Source: Berberis thunbergii (lineage: Eukaryota > Streptophyta > Magnoliopsida > Ranunculales > Berberidaceae). From it: DNA of 64,000 nucleotides. The stretch is from positions 372,001 through 436,000 of the forward strand of contig QNQO01000804.1 of assembly GCA_003290165.1 (NCBI GenBank), written 5' to 3'. Shown in pieces: positions 21,627 to 64,000 of the stretch; position 1 is the stretch's first letter, and the number at the start of each line of letters is the position of its first letter. The notes beneath the pieces are model-generated. The model was given only the letters and a program-made list of their open reading frames with translations, was not told the origin of the DNA and ran no database searches. The position numbers and the translations under genes were made by a program.

Positions 21627-24600
21627 ATGTCAATTAAGAGAGTTGACATGAAAAATAACAACAATACAAGGATGATTAACCTTAATGGCTCAAACTATGT
21701 TATTTGGAAAGTCAAGATGAACGACATATTATACTGTAAGGATTTGTACCCTCCAAGTGAGGGAGATGCAACTAAATCCAAAGATATGTTAGAAGAAGAG
21801 TGAAAGAAATTAAACAGAAAGACTATTGGTCACATCAGGCAATGGTTAGATGATTCGGTATTTCATCATGTGTCAGCTGAGACGTCTGCACATGCTCTTT
21901 GGACCAAACTCCAGAATTTATATGAAAGAAAAATCGCTGTAAACAAAGCCTTCTTGATTAGGAAGTTAGTGAACTTGAAATTCAAGAAAGATAGTTCTAT
22001 TGTTGAGCATTTGAATGAGGTGCAAAGTGTGATAAATCAGTTGTCCAACATAAAGATAGTGTTAGATGATGAAATGCAAGTACTATTATTTCTTAGCTCA
22101 TTATTAGATAGTTGGGAAACATTTGTCGGTTAGTAATTCGGCACCGAATGGACAACTTACCATGGAGTTGGTTACCGGTAGTTTATTTAATGAAGAGACT
22201 AGAAGAAAGTCTGCCGGTACTGATCATTCCCAAGCACTTGTGACTGAAAACACGGGGAGAGAAAAATATAAGAAATATCAAGGTTATGATAAGAATCGTG
22301 ATAAGTCAATAGGGAGATCAAAGTCAAGAGATAGAAGTTTTAAGTATCATTATTGTTGTAAACCAGACAATTTCAGAAAATAATGTTATAGTTACAAAAG
22401 AGATTTGAAAGAGAAAAAAGTGAAGAATGGTGTGATAGTAAAGAAGCTACAGCTGTTGTTACTGATGAACCCATGGCTCTTTTGTATGGCGAAAGTGAAT
22501 GTTTGCATGTTGTAAATGAATGAAGCAAATGAATTATTGACACTAGTGTATCTTATCATGCACCCCAAGGAAAAACTATTTCACTACTTATAAGGCGGAA
22601 GATTTTGGCAGTGTGAAGATGGAAAACATCGGCAATTCTAAAATAGTGGGAATAGGTGATGTGTGTGTCAAGACTAATATTGAGTGCACGTTGACTTTGA
22701 AAGATGATATGGCGTGTTGCACAGTATACAAAACTCAGGTGAAATTGTGTAAGACTGGTTTGAATGTAGCTGAAGATGGTTATTCTACAAACTTGTGGCA
22801 TAGGCGTCTTACACACATGAGTGAGAAATGTATGCAACTCTTAGAAAAGAAGAAATTAATTCCCTCATTGAAAGATATTCAGTTTAACCCCTGTGATTAT
22901 TGTTTATTTGGTAAACATCATAGAGTTGCATTTCATAAGTCATCAAAAAGAAAATATGGCTTGTTAGATTTGGTTTACACTGATGTTTGTGGTCCCATTG
23001 AAGTAGATTCTCTTGGTGGTAGTAGATATTTCTTGACATTTATTGATGATGCATCAAGAAATGTGTGGATATATTTTCTCAGATCTAAGGACCAGGTTTT
23101 TTAGCTATTCCAGCAGTTTCATGTTAAGGTTGAAAGAGAAACAAGTAGAGTTTTGAAGTGTCTCTACAGTGATAATAGTGGTGAATATACATCAAAAGAA
23201 TTTAAAGTTTATTGTAGTAAGCTTGGTATACGGCATGCAAAGACAGTTTCTGACACTCCACAGCATAATGGAGTAGCAAAAAGAATGAACCAGACTATTG
23301 TAGAAAATGTGAGATGCATGCTTCGCATGACTAAATTGCCAAAAAAGTTCTGGTCTGAAGCTGCTAGTACAACTTGTTATCTCATCAACAGGTCTCATTC
23401 ATTTCCTTTAGATGGTGACATTCTAGAAAAAGTGTGGAAAAGGAAAAATAGCTCATACTCTCATATGAAGGTATTTGGCTGTAAAGTATTTGTTCATTTA
23501 CCGAAGGAGAAGAGATTAAAGCTTGATGAGAAGGCATTTCCATGTATTTTCATTGGTTATGGAGATGAGCAGTTTGGCTAAAGATTATGAGATCCTGATA
23601 ATAATAAAATTATTAGAAGCAGAGATGTGGTATTTTATAAAGATCATACCATTGCAGATTTTGATAAAATTGAAAAGCCTAAACAGATAAATAATGAGGT
23701 AGCAAATCTTACACCACTTCCTCATCCTTTGTCGCATGTTGAAAATGGGGAAGAGATGCTAGATGATATAGTTGGTGACCATATGCCAGAAAATAAAGTT
23801 ATTAATGATGATCATGTAGAAACATATGAGACTGCGCATGAAAAGCAACACCTTCAGCAAGAAATAGTAGAGCCTCAGTTAAAAAAGTCTACCAAAAAGC
23901 GCCAACTTTCAAAGAGGTACCCCAATGATGAGTATATTTTTCTTATAGAAGAATGTGAACTAGAAAATATTCAAGAATTACTAGATTATAAAGATAAAGA
24001 TAGCTTGATGAAAGCTATGCAAGAAGAGATGAGTTCCTTGCATAAGAATGATACTTATGATTTAGTTGAGATTCCAAAAGATAGAAAACCTTTGAAGAAC
24101 AAATGAGTGTACAAATTTAAAAAGAATGATGATGGAAAGAATATGAAACACAAAGCTCAGTTAGTGGTAAAAGGTTTTGCTCAAAAGAAGGGGATAGATT
24201 TTGATGAGATATTATCACTCGTGGTGAATATGACATCCATTAGAGTGGTGTTAAGTTTTGCAGCTAGCCTGGATCTTGAGATTAAGTAGTTGGATGTTAA
24301 AACTGCATTTCTTCATAGGGATTTGCATGAAGAAATTTACATGGCACAACCAAAGGGCTTTGAAGTGAAAGGGGAAAAACATATGGTTTGCAAATTGAAG
24401 AAAAACCTTTATGGATTGATACAGGTTCTGAGACAGTGGTATAAGAAGTTTGACTTCTTTATGGTAGGACATGGCTACAAGCAAACACTTCTAGACCATT
24501 GTGCTTATGTCAGATATTTTTTGCCTGATAGCTTCATTATTCTCTTGATTTATGTTGATGGTATGCTAATTGTTGGAAAAAATGTTGATATAATTGGCAG

Positions 24601-25479
24601 GTTGAAAAAAGATTTGTTTAGCTCTTTTGATATGAAAGACTTGGGGCCAACTCAACACATCTCAGGGATGAAGAATACACGTAACAGAAAAATTAAGAAG
24701 TTGTGGTTGTCATAAGAAAAGTATGTTAAAAAGTACTTGAAAGGTTCAACATGAATGATGCTAATCACTTCAAGTTAAGTGCCAAGTTATCTCCCCGTAC
24801 TGATGAAGAAAATAAGCATATGTCAGGTATTCCATACTCCTACGCTGTAGGGTGTTTGATGTATGCTATGGTTTGTACAAAACCAGATATTGCTCAAGCA
24901 GTCAGTGTTGTGAGTAGGTATTCAGAAAATCTATGAAAAGAACATTGGGTTGCAGTTAAATGGATTATGAGATATTTGAAAAGTACTTCAAAGCTTTGTT
25001 TAAGCTTTGGTAATTCAGGAGCTGTGTTAGAAATGTACATAGATGAAGACTTTGCAAGTGATTTAGACAAGAAGAGGTCGACTTCAGGTTATGTTTTCAC
25101 TTTTGCAGGGGGAGCTGTAGCTTGGCAGTCTAGATTGCAAAAGTGTGTTACTTTGTCAACTACTGAAGTCGAGTATATTGTCATTAATGAAGCAGGGAAG
25201 AAAATGTTATGGTTGAAAAGATTGCTGAAGGAGCTGAGTGTGAATCATAAAAAGTATGTAGAGCATTGCGATAATCAGAGTGCTATTGAGTTGAGTAAGA
25301 ATGCCATATACCATGGACTTACCAAACATATTGATACACGTTACCACTGGATACGTGATGTGCTTGAGAAAAATTGTTTCCAGGTTGCAAGTATTCAAAC
25401 AAGTGAAAATCCTTCTGACATGATGACAAAAGCAGTTCCAAAAAGGTCTAATATGACTCATTGGAATGGCCTAATATGA
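21627..25479 (+). pseudogene. Copia gag-pol, multiply disrupted
   Basis: The ATG at 21627 opens gag (INLNGSNYVIWKVKM; then LWTKLQNLYERK). A degenerate zinc knuckle lies near 22340-22390 (YCCKPDNFRK then a stop). Integrase spans about 22780-23580 (DLVYTDVCGPIE, FIDDASRNVW). Reverse transcriptase covers about 24100-24720 and RNase H 24960-25480 (KRSTSGYVF, TKHIDTRYHWIRD). In-frame stops include TGA 21801, TAG 23102, TGA 24104, TAG 24287 and TGA 24934; the frame also changes near 22130, between 22383 and 22613, and near 24720. The third integrase acidic residue is Lys (codon 23279-23281, in VAKRMNQT) and the RT motif is YVDG instead of YVDD (codon 24560-24562). Confidence 0.93.
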
Positions 25480-25507
25480 CTAGGCGGTGATTCTTCCCTA
25501 ATGGTCT

Positions 25508-25520
25508 GGAAGGAGAGATT
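25508..25520 (+). other. Polypurine tract of the copia element
   Basis: GGAAGGAGAGATT directly before the TGTTGAGATCC start of the 3' LTR. Confidence 0.8.
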
Positions 25521-25742
25521 TGTTGAGATCCAGCCCATTAGGGTGGATTCAACTTTGGTAATTAATCAAACATAATTTCAAGTTTGGTTGAATAAGGAAA
25601 AATGTTTTCAATAAGAAACAAAAACATAGTTTGTTTTTAATAAGGAATGAGTTGATAGCTGGTTAATTAAATAGAAACAAAGTTCTATTTGAGGTGGTGT
25701 TGGGCGGCTACAAACAAGTATAAATAGGTGTATAAAACAGAG

Positions 25743-25775
<33 letters not shown>

Positions 25776-26196
25776 GTTTTAAGAAAAGCCGCTGTGTGAA
25801 TAAGCAACAGAGAACATAGTATTTTGTTTTGTGTTTGGTGTGGCTGTGTGCGAGTGGACGGTGACTTTGTGTCTGATTCTTTGGGCGCAATTTTGTGCGA
25901 CAAAGTGTGATGCATGGCTGCCATATCGACTTAATTTTGTCGATTGATTTGGTAGAAGAAGTTGAATGAGCTTTTGGGTTAATTTGTTGTGAGGTAACTT
26001 GTGTTATTTACTCCTTGTATTACTCAAGCTTTGGCAAAAAAAGATTGAGAAGTTATTGTACTTCTTCTTATTTGATTAGTGGATTCTCTCGGATTTGCCC
26101 CGTGATTTTTTCCTTCACATTGAAGGATTTTCCACCTAAATTTTGGTGTCTCGTTTATTATTGCTTTAAATTATTTTCTTGGTATTTATCCCAACA
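25521..26196 (+). repeat. 3' LTR of the copia element
   Basis: 676 bp, TGTTGAGATCCAGCCC...CCCAACA, followed by the target duplication TAATA. It is 24 bp longer than the 5' LTR, in part because of a (TA)15 run at 25744-25773 where the 5' LTR has only a few TA units. Confidence 0.93.
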
Positions 26197-26201
26197 TAAT
26201 A

Positions 26202-26999
26202 GGTTTTCCCAAATTAAAGATTGGGACTATTCTCTCCCTCACATTTCTCAATTTTCATCCTCTATTATGTTGTCTTATTTACTCGCATTTACTTTACAAC
26301 CTTTATCATGAAAAAGATGGGGATACATGAAACAAACATATATGAAAAAATCAGGTACGCCTTTTTTATATGAACATTAGAACAAGTTTCCCTCAGGAGG
26401 AGGGGATACCATTGATGAAACCATACAAGCTGTGAATTTACTACTCCAGCTGTGGTGGTCTGATCTGATCAGATGGTTAAAGTGGTGTTCTCTGCATGGA
26501 CCCATCTCAATGAGGATGGATATAAATTGTTATGGGGTCATGGATCGGGATGTAAGACCAGCAAATTATATGGTGGTAGAGTGGGATGCTTGGCTAGTAT
26601 AATGTGGAGTCTTTGAAGAGAGGAGAGAGAAGAAGGGGGGTCTTTGAAGTTTCTCTTTCAGGTCAAGTCCATGTTAGCATGACTTGGGGAACACGTTTGA
26701 ATGTGAAAATGAGAAAAAGTATGGCAACTTTTGAGGATGGTCTGATAAGTGTGTGTGTTTTGGGTGATGTGGTGGGTCTGTGTGAGTGAGGGAGGGAGGC
26801 CAAGAGGGCCAGTTGATGAAAAGGGGGTCAAAACACACTGGGTTTGGGGAAGGGGGGTGTGGGACTTTTTTATTGGAGAATGGATGATTTTCCTTAAACT
26901 GCGCACTCTTAGGAGGAGGCTCCATTTGCATTGCATGCTTTTTGCAAAAATTCTGTGGGGAGAGGGGCAGTGTTGTATGTTTTTATATACGATTTCGGA

Positions 27000-27033
<34 letters not shown>

Positions 27034-28199
27034 GGGCTGAAGGAGAAACAGTGATCAAATCTCAATGTTTACGAGGAAATGGGAAGGGAGGGAACCTTAG
27101 GAAAGAAAAAGTGTGATGAAAAATATCCACAATCATGCAAAGCCAAATCCCTTGTCTCAATTTTAGATGGTTGTGACTTTGGAGGAGGACAAGCCTAGCT
27201 GAGAGTCTCCCTACAATGCACTGTTTTATAAAATTTAGGCATGTATCATGTATGTGTCTTTGACAAGCTTTGAAAGATGTTTAGGCAGAGTCCATATTAG
27301 GATAAAGGACATTTTGCTAAACATGACACTGCACTCCTACAACACTAGACATGGTAAAACAATTCAATGAAGGTAAAAAAACCCTAAAATCAAGACCAAG
27401 AATATAGTGAGCATCAACAACAGTTGACTAGGATGTCCAACAATTGGACATTCCCATTGCAACACACGCTGCAGTTGACCCAATGGATTCACCATTTCCA
27501 CAAATGTTACACGCAACCGTATTATTTACATGTTAAGAACCTTAACATGCCTCGACAATCTGTGGTTCAATAGGAAAAGATTAAACCTCAATAGGATCAG
27601 TGTGATACCTGGGCAAACAACTTTGGCAATGCATTGCAGAATCAACTATCAAAGTAAAACATCTCTTTGCTTAAACCGGATCTGACAGCCTTCATTTCAT
27701 TTGGACATGGATAATTGAATTTATTTTACACAATCCAGGAGATCAAAAATTATTCCCATTCCATTTTTGCTGAATATCAAATTGCAAACCATGGCAAATC
27801 TTCATTATATTGCATTCTTAATATGTTATTAAAACTTATGGGCAAGTAAATTCAGTATTTTTATTTTATTTTAAAAATTCACTAAGGAATAAGAATTTAA
27901 ATTTTAGGAGATTTGACTAAAAATTTCTAAGCAAAATAATCATAAATAATTTATACTTTTAATTTAATTAATTAAAAAGGTTCAAGAATATTATGAAGTA
28001 AAACATTGTAACCAAATATTACACTCCCGTATTGCAAGGGACTATTTATAGTTTATAGATAATGAGAGCTTCAAATAAATTATGTTAAGAGGCATAAGTG
28101 TAATTAATTAATGTTTGAAAGAGTGTTGATTTTTATTGTATAAAGTATGAAATGTGTAGGACAAAATGAAAAATTCAAAAGTTAGATGTAAGAGTCTAT
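26202..28199. other. Non-coding stretch with an A25 run
   Basis: No gene was recognised. A run of 25 A at 27009-27033 follows a G-rich stretch (26590-26990) with several overlapping unbiased frames. It could be the tail of an old retrocopy, but no parent coding sequence is recognisable upstream. From 27780 on the sequence is very AT-rich. Confidence 0.4.
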
Positions 28200-28208
28200 T
28201 TATAGTTT

Positions 28209-28366
28209 GAGTAATTCTAGCCAGCCTTTTTTGGTGGCCTTTTCTTAGCTTTGTTTTGGTGTTTTTACACTTTTTGTCTCTCCTCTTTCAAACACAACCA
28301 CAAACACTATCTATATAAGGGGCAGAAGTGTAAAAAAAACCTAAACAATGCTGGCTAGAATTTTTG
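28209..28366. mobile_element. Mutator-like MITE (CTAG ends), copy 2, 9-bp target duplication
   Basis: 158 bp with ends GAGTAATTCTAGCCAGCC and, complemented, CAAAAATTCTAGCCAGC. It is flanked by the identical 9 bases TTATAGTTT (28200-28208 and 28367-28375). The interior TTTTTACACTTTTTGTC and TATATAAGGGGCAGAAG resemble the cores of the copies at 10685 and 61018. No coding capacity. Confidence 0.87.
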
Positions 28367-28375
28367 TTATAGTTT

Positions 28376-29714
28376 ACATATAATTGAAGGTTTCAAATAA
28401 AATATTTTATGAGCTTATGTTTTAATTAACTAATATTTGAGAGTGGCTGATGTTTTATTGTAAAAAATATGAAATGTCGAGAACAAAATGGAAATTTAAA
28501 ATTAGATGTAAAAAGCCTATTTATAGTTTATAAATAATTAGGAGCTTCAAAGAAATTATTTTGTGGCATTAATATAATTAATCAATGTTTGATGAGGTGA
28601 TTTTGATTGAAAAATATAAAATTAGGATGGCAAAAGTTGAGTTTAAAAGCTTAATAATGAAGGTTTTATTAAAGTTGAACTGTTCATCCTAGGCTTTAGT
28701 AGAGATGAGTCACATTAAGCTAAGCTTAATAATAAAGGTTTTATTAAAGATTTTGCAACATAAACTCGCTTAGTCCCTTTCTCAATATTGCAACTGGATC
28801 ATTGTGTTTTACAATGGCAGAATTAATTTTATTATTATTTATTTTTATCATTTTTAGAGACGACAGGGTCATCGCTCAAGGTTCCTAAGGAGGTGGTTAC
28901 AATCCTACAACCGGACCGGCCCATAACGTAATCCCATTTGTACAACACCCTTACCCTTTACAACTCAGGGCTACCAATAATACTTTATTCTGTTTCAGAG
29001 AATAACAAGTGCCACTGCCGTGCTTTCAACTAAATGATTCTTCTATTCGTTGCTAAAACAAGTCTATCACCCAACAGCGCAATCAGAGTCGTCTGCCCAA
29101 ACATAAGGTGAGGCACTAAACTCAAAACGAAAGAAACTAACACCACCAACACATACCATACCACCTTTCGGATTTCCAACACCACTACAACCTGTGCAAC
29201 AGTCCCAAAATCAAGTTTCCTACCGATCCTTTTGTAACACCCCATGGTCATCATTGGTCATTAACTCAAAATCTGATAATTGGATCAAGCTATACCTTCC
29301 ACAAATGCTTTATCATTTCTTACATTCTCACAAACTTTGAGCTCGAGCAAAGCAGTCAAAGGCCTCCAACAGAAAGTAACATTTAGCTGATATTTGCATT
29401 CTTCCTACTTCCTCTGGATTTTGTCTAGATAGCTTACTAATTCAACTGAGCTCACTTTACGAATTCAGATCGAAAACAAACACTCTAAAGTTGCTGGTCA
29501 CTTAAGTAAAGCTTAATACATTTCTTCATTCGGGAAATCAGTCATAGTAATCTACACTACAGCCTCAGCTGCTTAGTTTTTTTTTTTCCTCTTTATCAAA
29601 TAGTTAAAGCTAAAACAGGATAATTTTGGGTAGGTTTCCTAATTAATTGATACCGACTTGTCATCAAAACAAGTATCATATCAAGTGGAAAACCCAGAAT
29701 GTACAGGTGCAACT
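28376..29714. other. Non-coding stretch
   Basis: AT-rich; no gene recognised. TGTAACACCCC at 29234-29244 resembles the start of a plant gypsy LTR, without a matching partner. The repeated piece TAATAAAGGTTTTATTAAAG occurs near 28655-28670 and 28730-28748. Confidence 0.35.
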
Positions 29715-29723
29715 ATCTTATAA

Positions 29724-29806
29724 CAGAAATTCTAAATGGCGAGGGAACGAGCGAGGGGTCCCCTCGCTGTTTTCCTCGCTCGTTTCCTCACCATGTAGAA
29801 TCTCTC
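29724..29806. mobile_element. Fold-back MITE, GGCGAGGAAA family, minimal copy with 9-bp target duplication
   Basis: Only 83 bp. The left end CAGAAATTCTAAATGGCGAG pairs with the complement of the right end, GAGAGATTCTACATGGTGAG, and the centre is GAGCGAGGGGTCCCCTCGCT. Both sides carry ATCTTATAA (29715-29723 and 29807-29815), a perfect 9-bp duplication. This places the whole fold-back family among Mutator-like elements. Confidence 0.88.
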
Positions 29807-29949
29807 ATCTTATAAACACAGCCATACTGAGGAGCACATGCAATAAACAAGAAAACTCGGTACTTGCAATGCAACAGCCAAGGGAGGGGAAACACAACAG
29901 CACATGTCAATACACTTCAGATCAAAATTATGATGCAATTCCATACAAA

Positions 29950-30152
29950 TCGGACCTCACAATATGATACAGTTAAAAACATTCTTATAAATGCCGCATA
30001 ATATAACAGAAATTGTATCAGTATAATAACCGACCAATTGTAAAGGTGATAGAACACCAAAAAAAAAAATGATGTATAACAAAAAGTCTAACTGTGTTTC
30101 AGTGGAAGCTCCATTTCCATAATGGTTATCCCTCCACGGCTTTGACGAAAAA
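29950..30152 (-). other. Probable 3' untranslated region of the DUS2-like gene
   Basis: Follows the TGA at 30153-30155 on the - strand. AT-rich, with T-rich and TGTTAT-type words between 30070 and 29960. The exact cleavage site cannot be fixed from sequence. A (A)11 run lies at 30059-30069 on the + strand. Confidence 0.4.
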
Positions 30153-61678
<31,526 letters not shown>

Positions 61679-61758
61679 CGTCGTCGTCTTCTTCTTACTC
61701 TTCTTCTTCTTTCCTAAACCCACCCTTGGCCCAACCCAGCTGAGTACCCAATCAATCA

Positions 61759-61830
61759 GGGGGGAATTCTAATTGGCGAGGAAACGGGCGAGGGAGGGCT
61801 CGCTTGCGTGTTGAAAAGGTTTCTTAATAG
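61759..61830. mobile_element. GGCGAGGAAA-family terminus next to the DUS2 start
   Basis: GAATTCTAATTGGCGAGGAA followed by ACGGGCGAGGGAGGGCTCGC is the family end also seen at 9553, 16603 and 29724. No complementary right end was found up to position 64000, so this copy is either much longer (extending through the inverted repeat 61960-63200) or cut. It begins about 85 bases upstream of the DUS2 ATG. Confidence 0.65.
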
Positions 61831-61949
61831 GTAATTTCCACTTTGCCCTATTATACATAGCTAACTAATAAGTTGACCGTCAATTTTCAAAGTAGATTAC
61901 TAAAATGCCTTTCAAAAATTAAAGATTGAAATTAAATCTTTCGTATCTC

Positions 61950-63200
61950 GTCACGTGAAAAATTCTAAGGCCCAACTGAAATCGTAGTTGTTTCTCGATG
62001 AAAATCCAAGAGTTGATTTTCTTTTTTTTTAAACAACTCATCTCGAAAAAAATCTAACAGTTCAAATTTAATAGTACACAAATCTCTAGGTAAATCTAAC
62101 ATTGAAAATTTAATTATGTAAGCATCTCGAGAAAAAATTGACGGACCAGCACGCACCTAAAGAAAATTTGGTTTTTATCACATATCTCGAGAAAACTTAG
62201 ACATTCTTAATTTATTTGTGCACGTAACTAGAGAAAATCTGATGGCTCTGCTTTATCCATGCATGTATCTTCAAGACAAATCTAACGGTCCAACACATTT
62301 CGAAGAAATCTCGCATTTTAGATCTATTCGTGTGCGCATCTCAAGAAAATCTGACGTCTGAATAAATTTTAATTTACTTTTACCCCCTGAAATAAATTTA
62401 AATTTAATTTTGCCACCTGAAACATAACATACCTGAGAGATGAAGGGGGTGGAAGGAGGGAAGAGAAGGAAGGGAGAAGAAGGAAAATGGAGAAGGAATG
62501 AGGAAGTAGAAGAATGAAGCCCTAATTTTATTATAGGGGTTGTGAAATAGAGGATGAATGAAGAAGTGGAGGAAGGAAGATGAAGGAGGAAGCAGATGAA
62601 TGAAGAAGATGACGGAGGATGAAAAGGGAGGTGGTGGCGAGGCTGCAAGATAGAGGAGGAAGAGGAGGGAGGCGGAAGATAATAAAAAATTTCTTGATAA
62701 TCTCTTAGGTATGTTTAGTTTCAGGGGGCAAAACTAAATTCAAATTTATTTTATGGGGTTAAATTATTGCCAGTAATTTATTATATGGAGTTAAGGGTAA
62801 AATTATATTAAAATTTATTAAGACGACATATTTTCTCGAGGTGTGTGCACGAATAAATATAAGTCGTCAGATTTTCTTTGAGATGCATGATGGATTGTCA
62901 GTTTCCTCGATATGCATGTTAGGCCGTTAGATTTCTTCGAGACGCGTGCACAAATAAATATGAGTCGTCAGATTTCCCTCGAGATACATGCACAAATAAA
63001 CATGAGTTGTTAGATTTCCTCGAGATGTGTGTTAGACAATCAATTTGTCCCGAGATACGGATTGAACCGTTAGATTTCCTCGAGACGTGTGATGACATCA
63101 GATTTCTCGAGAGATGCGTGTATAATTAAATTTGAACCGTTAGATTTACCTAGAGATGTGTGTACTATTAACTTTGGACAATTAGATTTTCCTCGATGTA
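61950..63200. repeat. Long inverted repeat built from CTCGAGATG subterminal repeats
   Basis: The left arm (about 61950-62445) and right arm (about 62700-63200) face each other. Close to the centre they pair well: GCCACCTGAAACATAACATA against TATGTTTAGTTTCAGGGGGC. Further out each arm consists of eight or nine units of about 40-60 bases with AGATTTCCTCGAGATGTGTG in the right arm and CATCTCGAGAAAA-type complements in the left arm; some units also hold ACAAATAAATATGAGTCGT. The 250-base centre is purine-rich (GGAGGAAGAAG-type). This is the layout of Mutator-type elements with repeated subterminal motifs. Confidence 0.75.
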
Positions 63201-63261
63201 TTTTTTTTTCCTACTAACCCACACCAACCAAAAACCACAGGGTAACTTTCAACCAATTTAA

Positions 63262-63945
63262 ACGAGACCGATTATCAAGCTCATCAAAACACAAAAACTG
63301 TAGTACTCAGAGTTATCTAATAAACACAATTTGAATCACTTAAAATGTTTTGAAATTAGCGAATTATGACAAATCTGTCTTGCAATGAAAATGGGGTAGA
63401 GTTCCTCCTTGACTTTCGGCCAACTTTTATGTTTGATTGAGAATGATTCTCAAGCTCGTCAAAACACAAAAATTGTAGTACTCTAAGTTATTTAATAAAC
63501 ACGATTTGAATTACTTGAAAGTGTTTTGAAATGAGCAAGTTATGGTAAATCTGACTCGCAATGAAAATGGGATAGCGTCCCTGACATTTTTCCAACTTAT
63601 ATGCTCGATTGAGACCGATTCTCAAATCCTCAAAACACAAACATTGTAGTAATCTGAGTTATCTAATAAACACAATTTGAATCACTTGAAAATGTTTTGA
63701 AATGAGCAAGTTACGGTCATTTTACTAAATTCATGCAAATCTGTCTTGCAATGAAAATGGGGTGAATCCCTGACTTTCGGCCAACTTAAAAACTCAATCG
63801 AGATCGATTCTCAAGCTCATCAAAACACGAAAATTGTAGTACTATGAGTTATCTAATAAATACAATTTGAATCACTTGAAAATGTTTTGAAATGAGAAAA
63901 TTATGATCATTTTACTAAACTCGTACAAATTTGTTTGGAAAAAAA
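63262..63945. repeat. Tandem array of four 171-190-bp units at the window end
   Basis: The phrase TCATCAAAACACAAAAA recurs at 63281, 63456, 63627 and 63817 (spacing 175, 171, 190), each time followed by TGTAGTACT, AGTTATCTAATAAACACAAT, TTGAATCACTTGAAAATG and TTTTGAAATGAGCAAGTTA. Most copies share TGCAATGAAAATGGG and TTTCGGCCAACTT. Units 3 and 4 have an extra TCATTTTACTAAA block, so they are the closest pair. Either a short satellite or a repeat in an LTR/UTR that continues beyond 64000. Confidence 0.88.
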
Positions 63946-64000
63946 ATTTTATTTTCACCCATTCGCCCAGACCTATGCGAGGATAAGCTTATTTTGAGGA

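Larger units (their letters stand above)
20947..26196 (+). mobile_element. Full-length Ty1/copia LTR retrotransposon, inactivated
   Basis: 5250 bp bounded by the 5-bp target duplication TAATA (20942-20946 and 26197-26201). LTRs are 20947-21598 and 25521-26196 and begin TGTT...CCATTAGG. A primer site for initiator Met-tRNA follows the 5' LTR, and a purine tract precedes the 3' LTR. Domain order is gag, protease remnant, integrase, reverse transcriptase, RNase H, that is, copia order. The internal region has at least ten stops or frameshifts and changed catalytic residues, so it cannot move by itself. It lies tail-side of the WAV3-like gene in the same orientation. Confidence 0.95.

Noticed and set aside
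26604..27116. Frames around the A25 run, possible retrocopy with poly(A)
   Set aside because: No recognisable protein in any frame before the A run and no flanking direct repeats found.
29234..29244. TGTAACACCCC as start of a gypsy LTR
   Set aside because: A single 11-base match to a common LTR start; no end, partner LTR, primer site or purine tract was found.
62271..62648. 125-codon frame on the - strand, Ser/Pro/Phe-rich
   Set aside because: It is the complement of the purine-rich GGAGGAAGAAG spacer between the inverted arms; low-complexity, no domain.
63262..63945. CRISPR-like array
   Set aside because: The whole 171-190-bp unit is repeated without unique spacers, and the DNA is plant nuclear.

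Overview
The window is nuclear DNA of a flowering plant, probably a repeat-rich (perhaps woody) dicot. It is AT-rich, has GT-AG introns, and carries LTR retrotransposons, L1-type LINEs, hAT- and Mutator-type elements, and two genes of plant families. No tRNA, rRNA, CRISPR or prokaryotic feature was seen.

Only two host genes look functional. (1) On the + strand, 17990-20504, is a two-exon WAV3-family RING/VWA E3 ubiquitin ligase (773 aa) with a TATA box and a GA-rich leader. (2) On the - strand, ten short exons between 61678 and 30153 join in phase into a 327-aa tRNA-dihydrouridine(20) synthase of the DUS2 type. This 984-nt CDS is spread over 31.5 kb because four introns (about 13.1, 7.9, 5.8 and 2.9 kb) are large, three of them filled with transposons. 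About half of the window is this single gene.

Layout: 1-2.2 kb, decayed Ty1/copia; 2.2-5 kb, non-coding; 5-9 kb, decayed gag-only Ty3/gypsy element on the - strand with an antisense accessory ORF and a 70-bp tandem repeat; 9.2-16.8 kb, several fold-back elements and one Mutator-like MITE between non-coding stretches; 17.5-20.9 kb, the WAV3-like gene; 20.9-26.2 kb, a full-length but inactivated copia element with both LTRs, primer site and 5-bp target duplication; 26.2-30 kb, non-coding with two MITEs; 30.1-61.7 kb, the DUS2-like gene. Its introns hold a non-autonomous LTR element with two nested hAT elements, L1 LINE copies, further hAT elements, a Pack-MULE-like element and a BAH-PHD (SHL/EBS) pseudogene. 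61.8-63.2 kb, a long inverted repeat made of subterminal repeats; 63.26-64 kb, a four-copy tandem array running towards the window end.

The most unusual content is the transposon fraction. There is a coherent set of short Mutator-like elements (three with CTAGGGAGCC-type ends and one GGCGAGGAAA fold-back copy, all with perfect 9-bp target duplications). Fold-back elements in several places share a CTCGAGATG subterminal motif. Several elements carry exon-like host gene pieces: an NRP/SET fragment in a hAT element and an unnamed gene in a Pack-MULE. A Mutator-like end lies only about 85 bp upstream of the DUS2 start codon, so its promoter may lie in or be displaced by transposon DNA.
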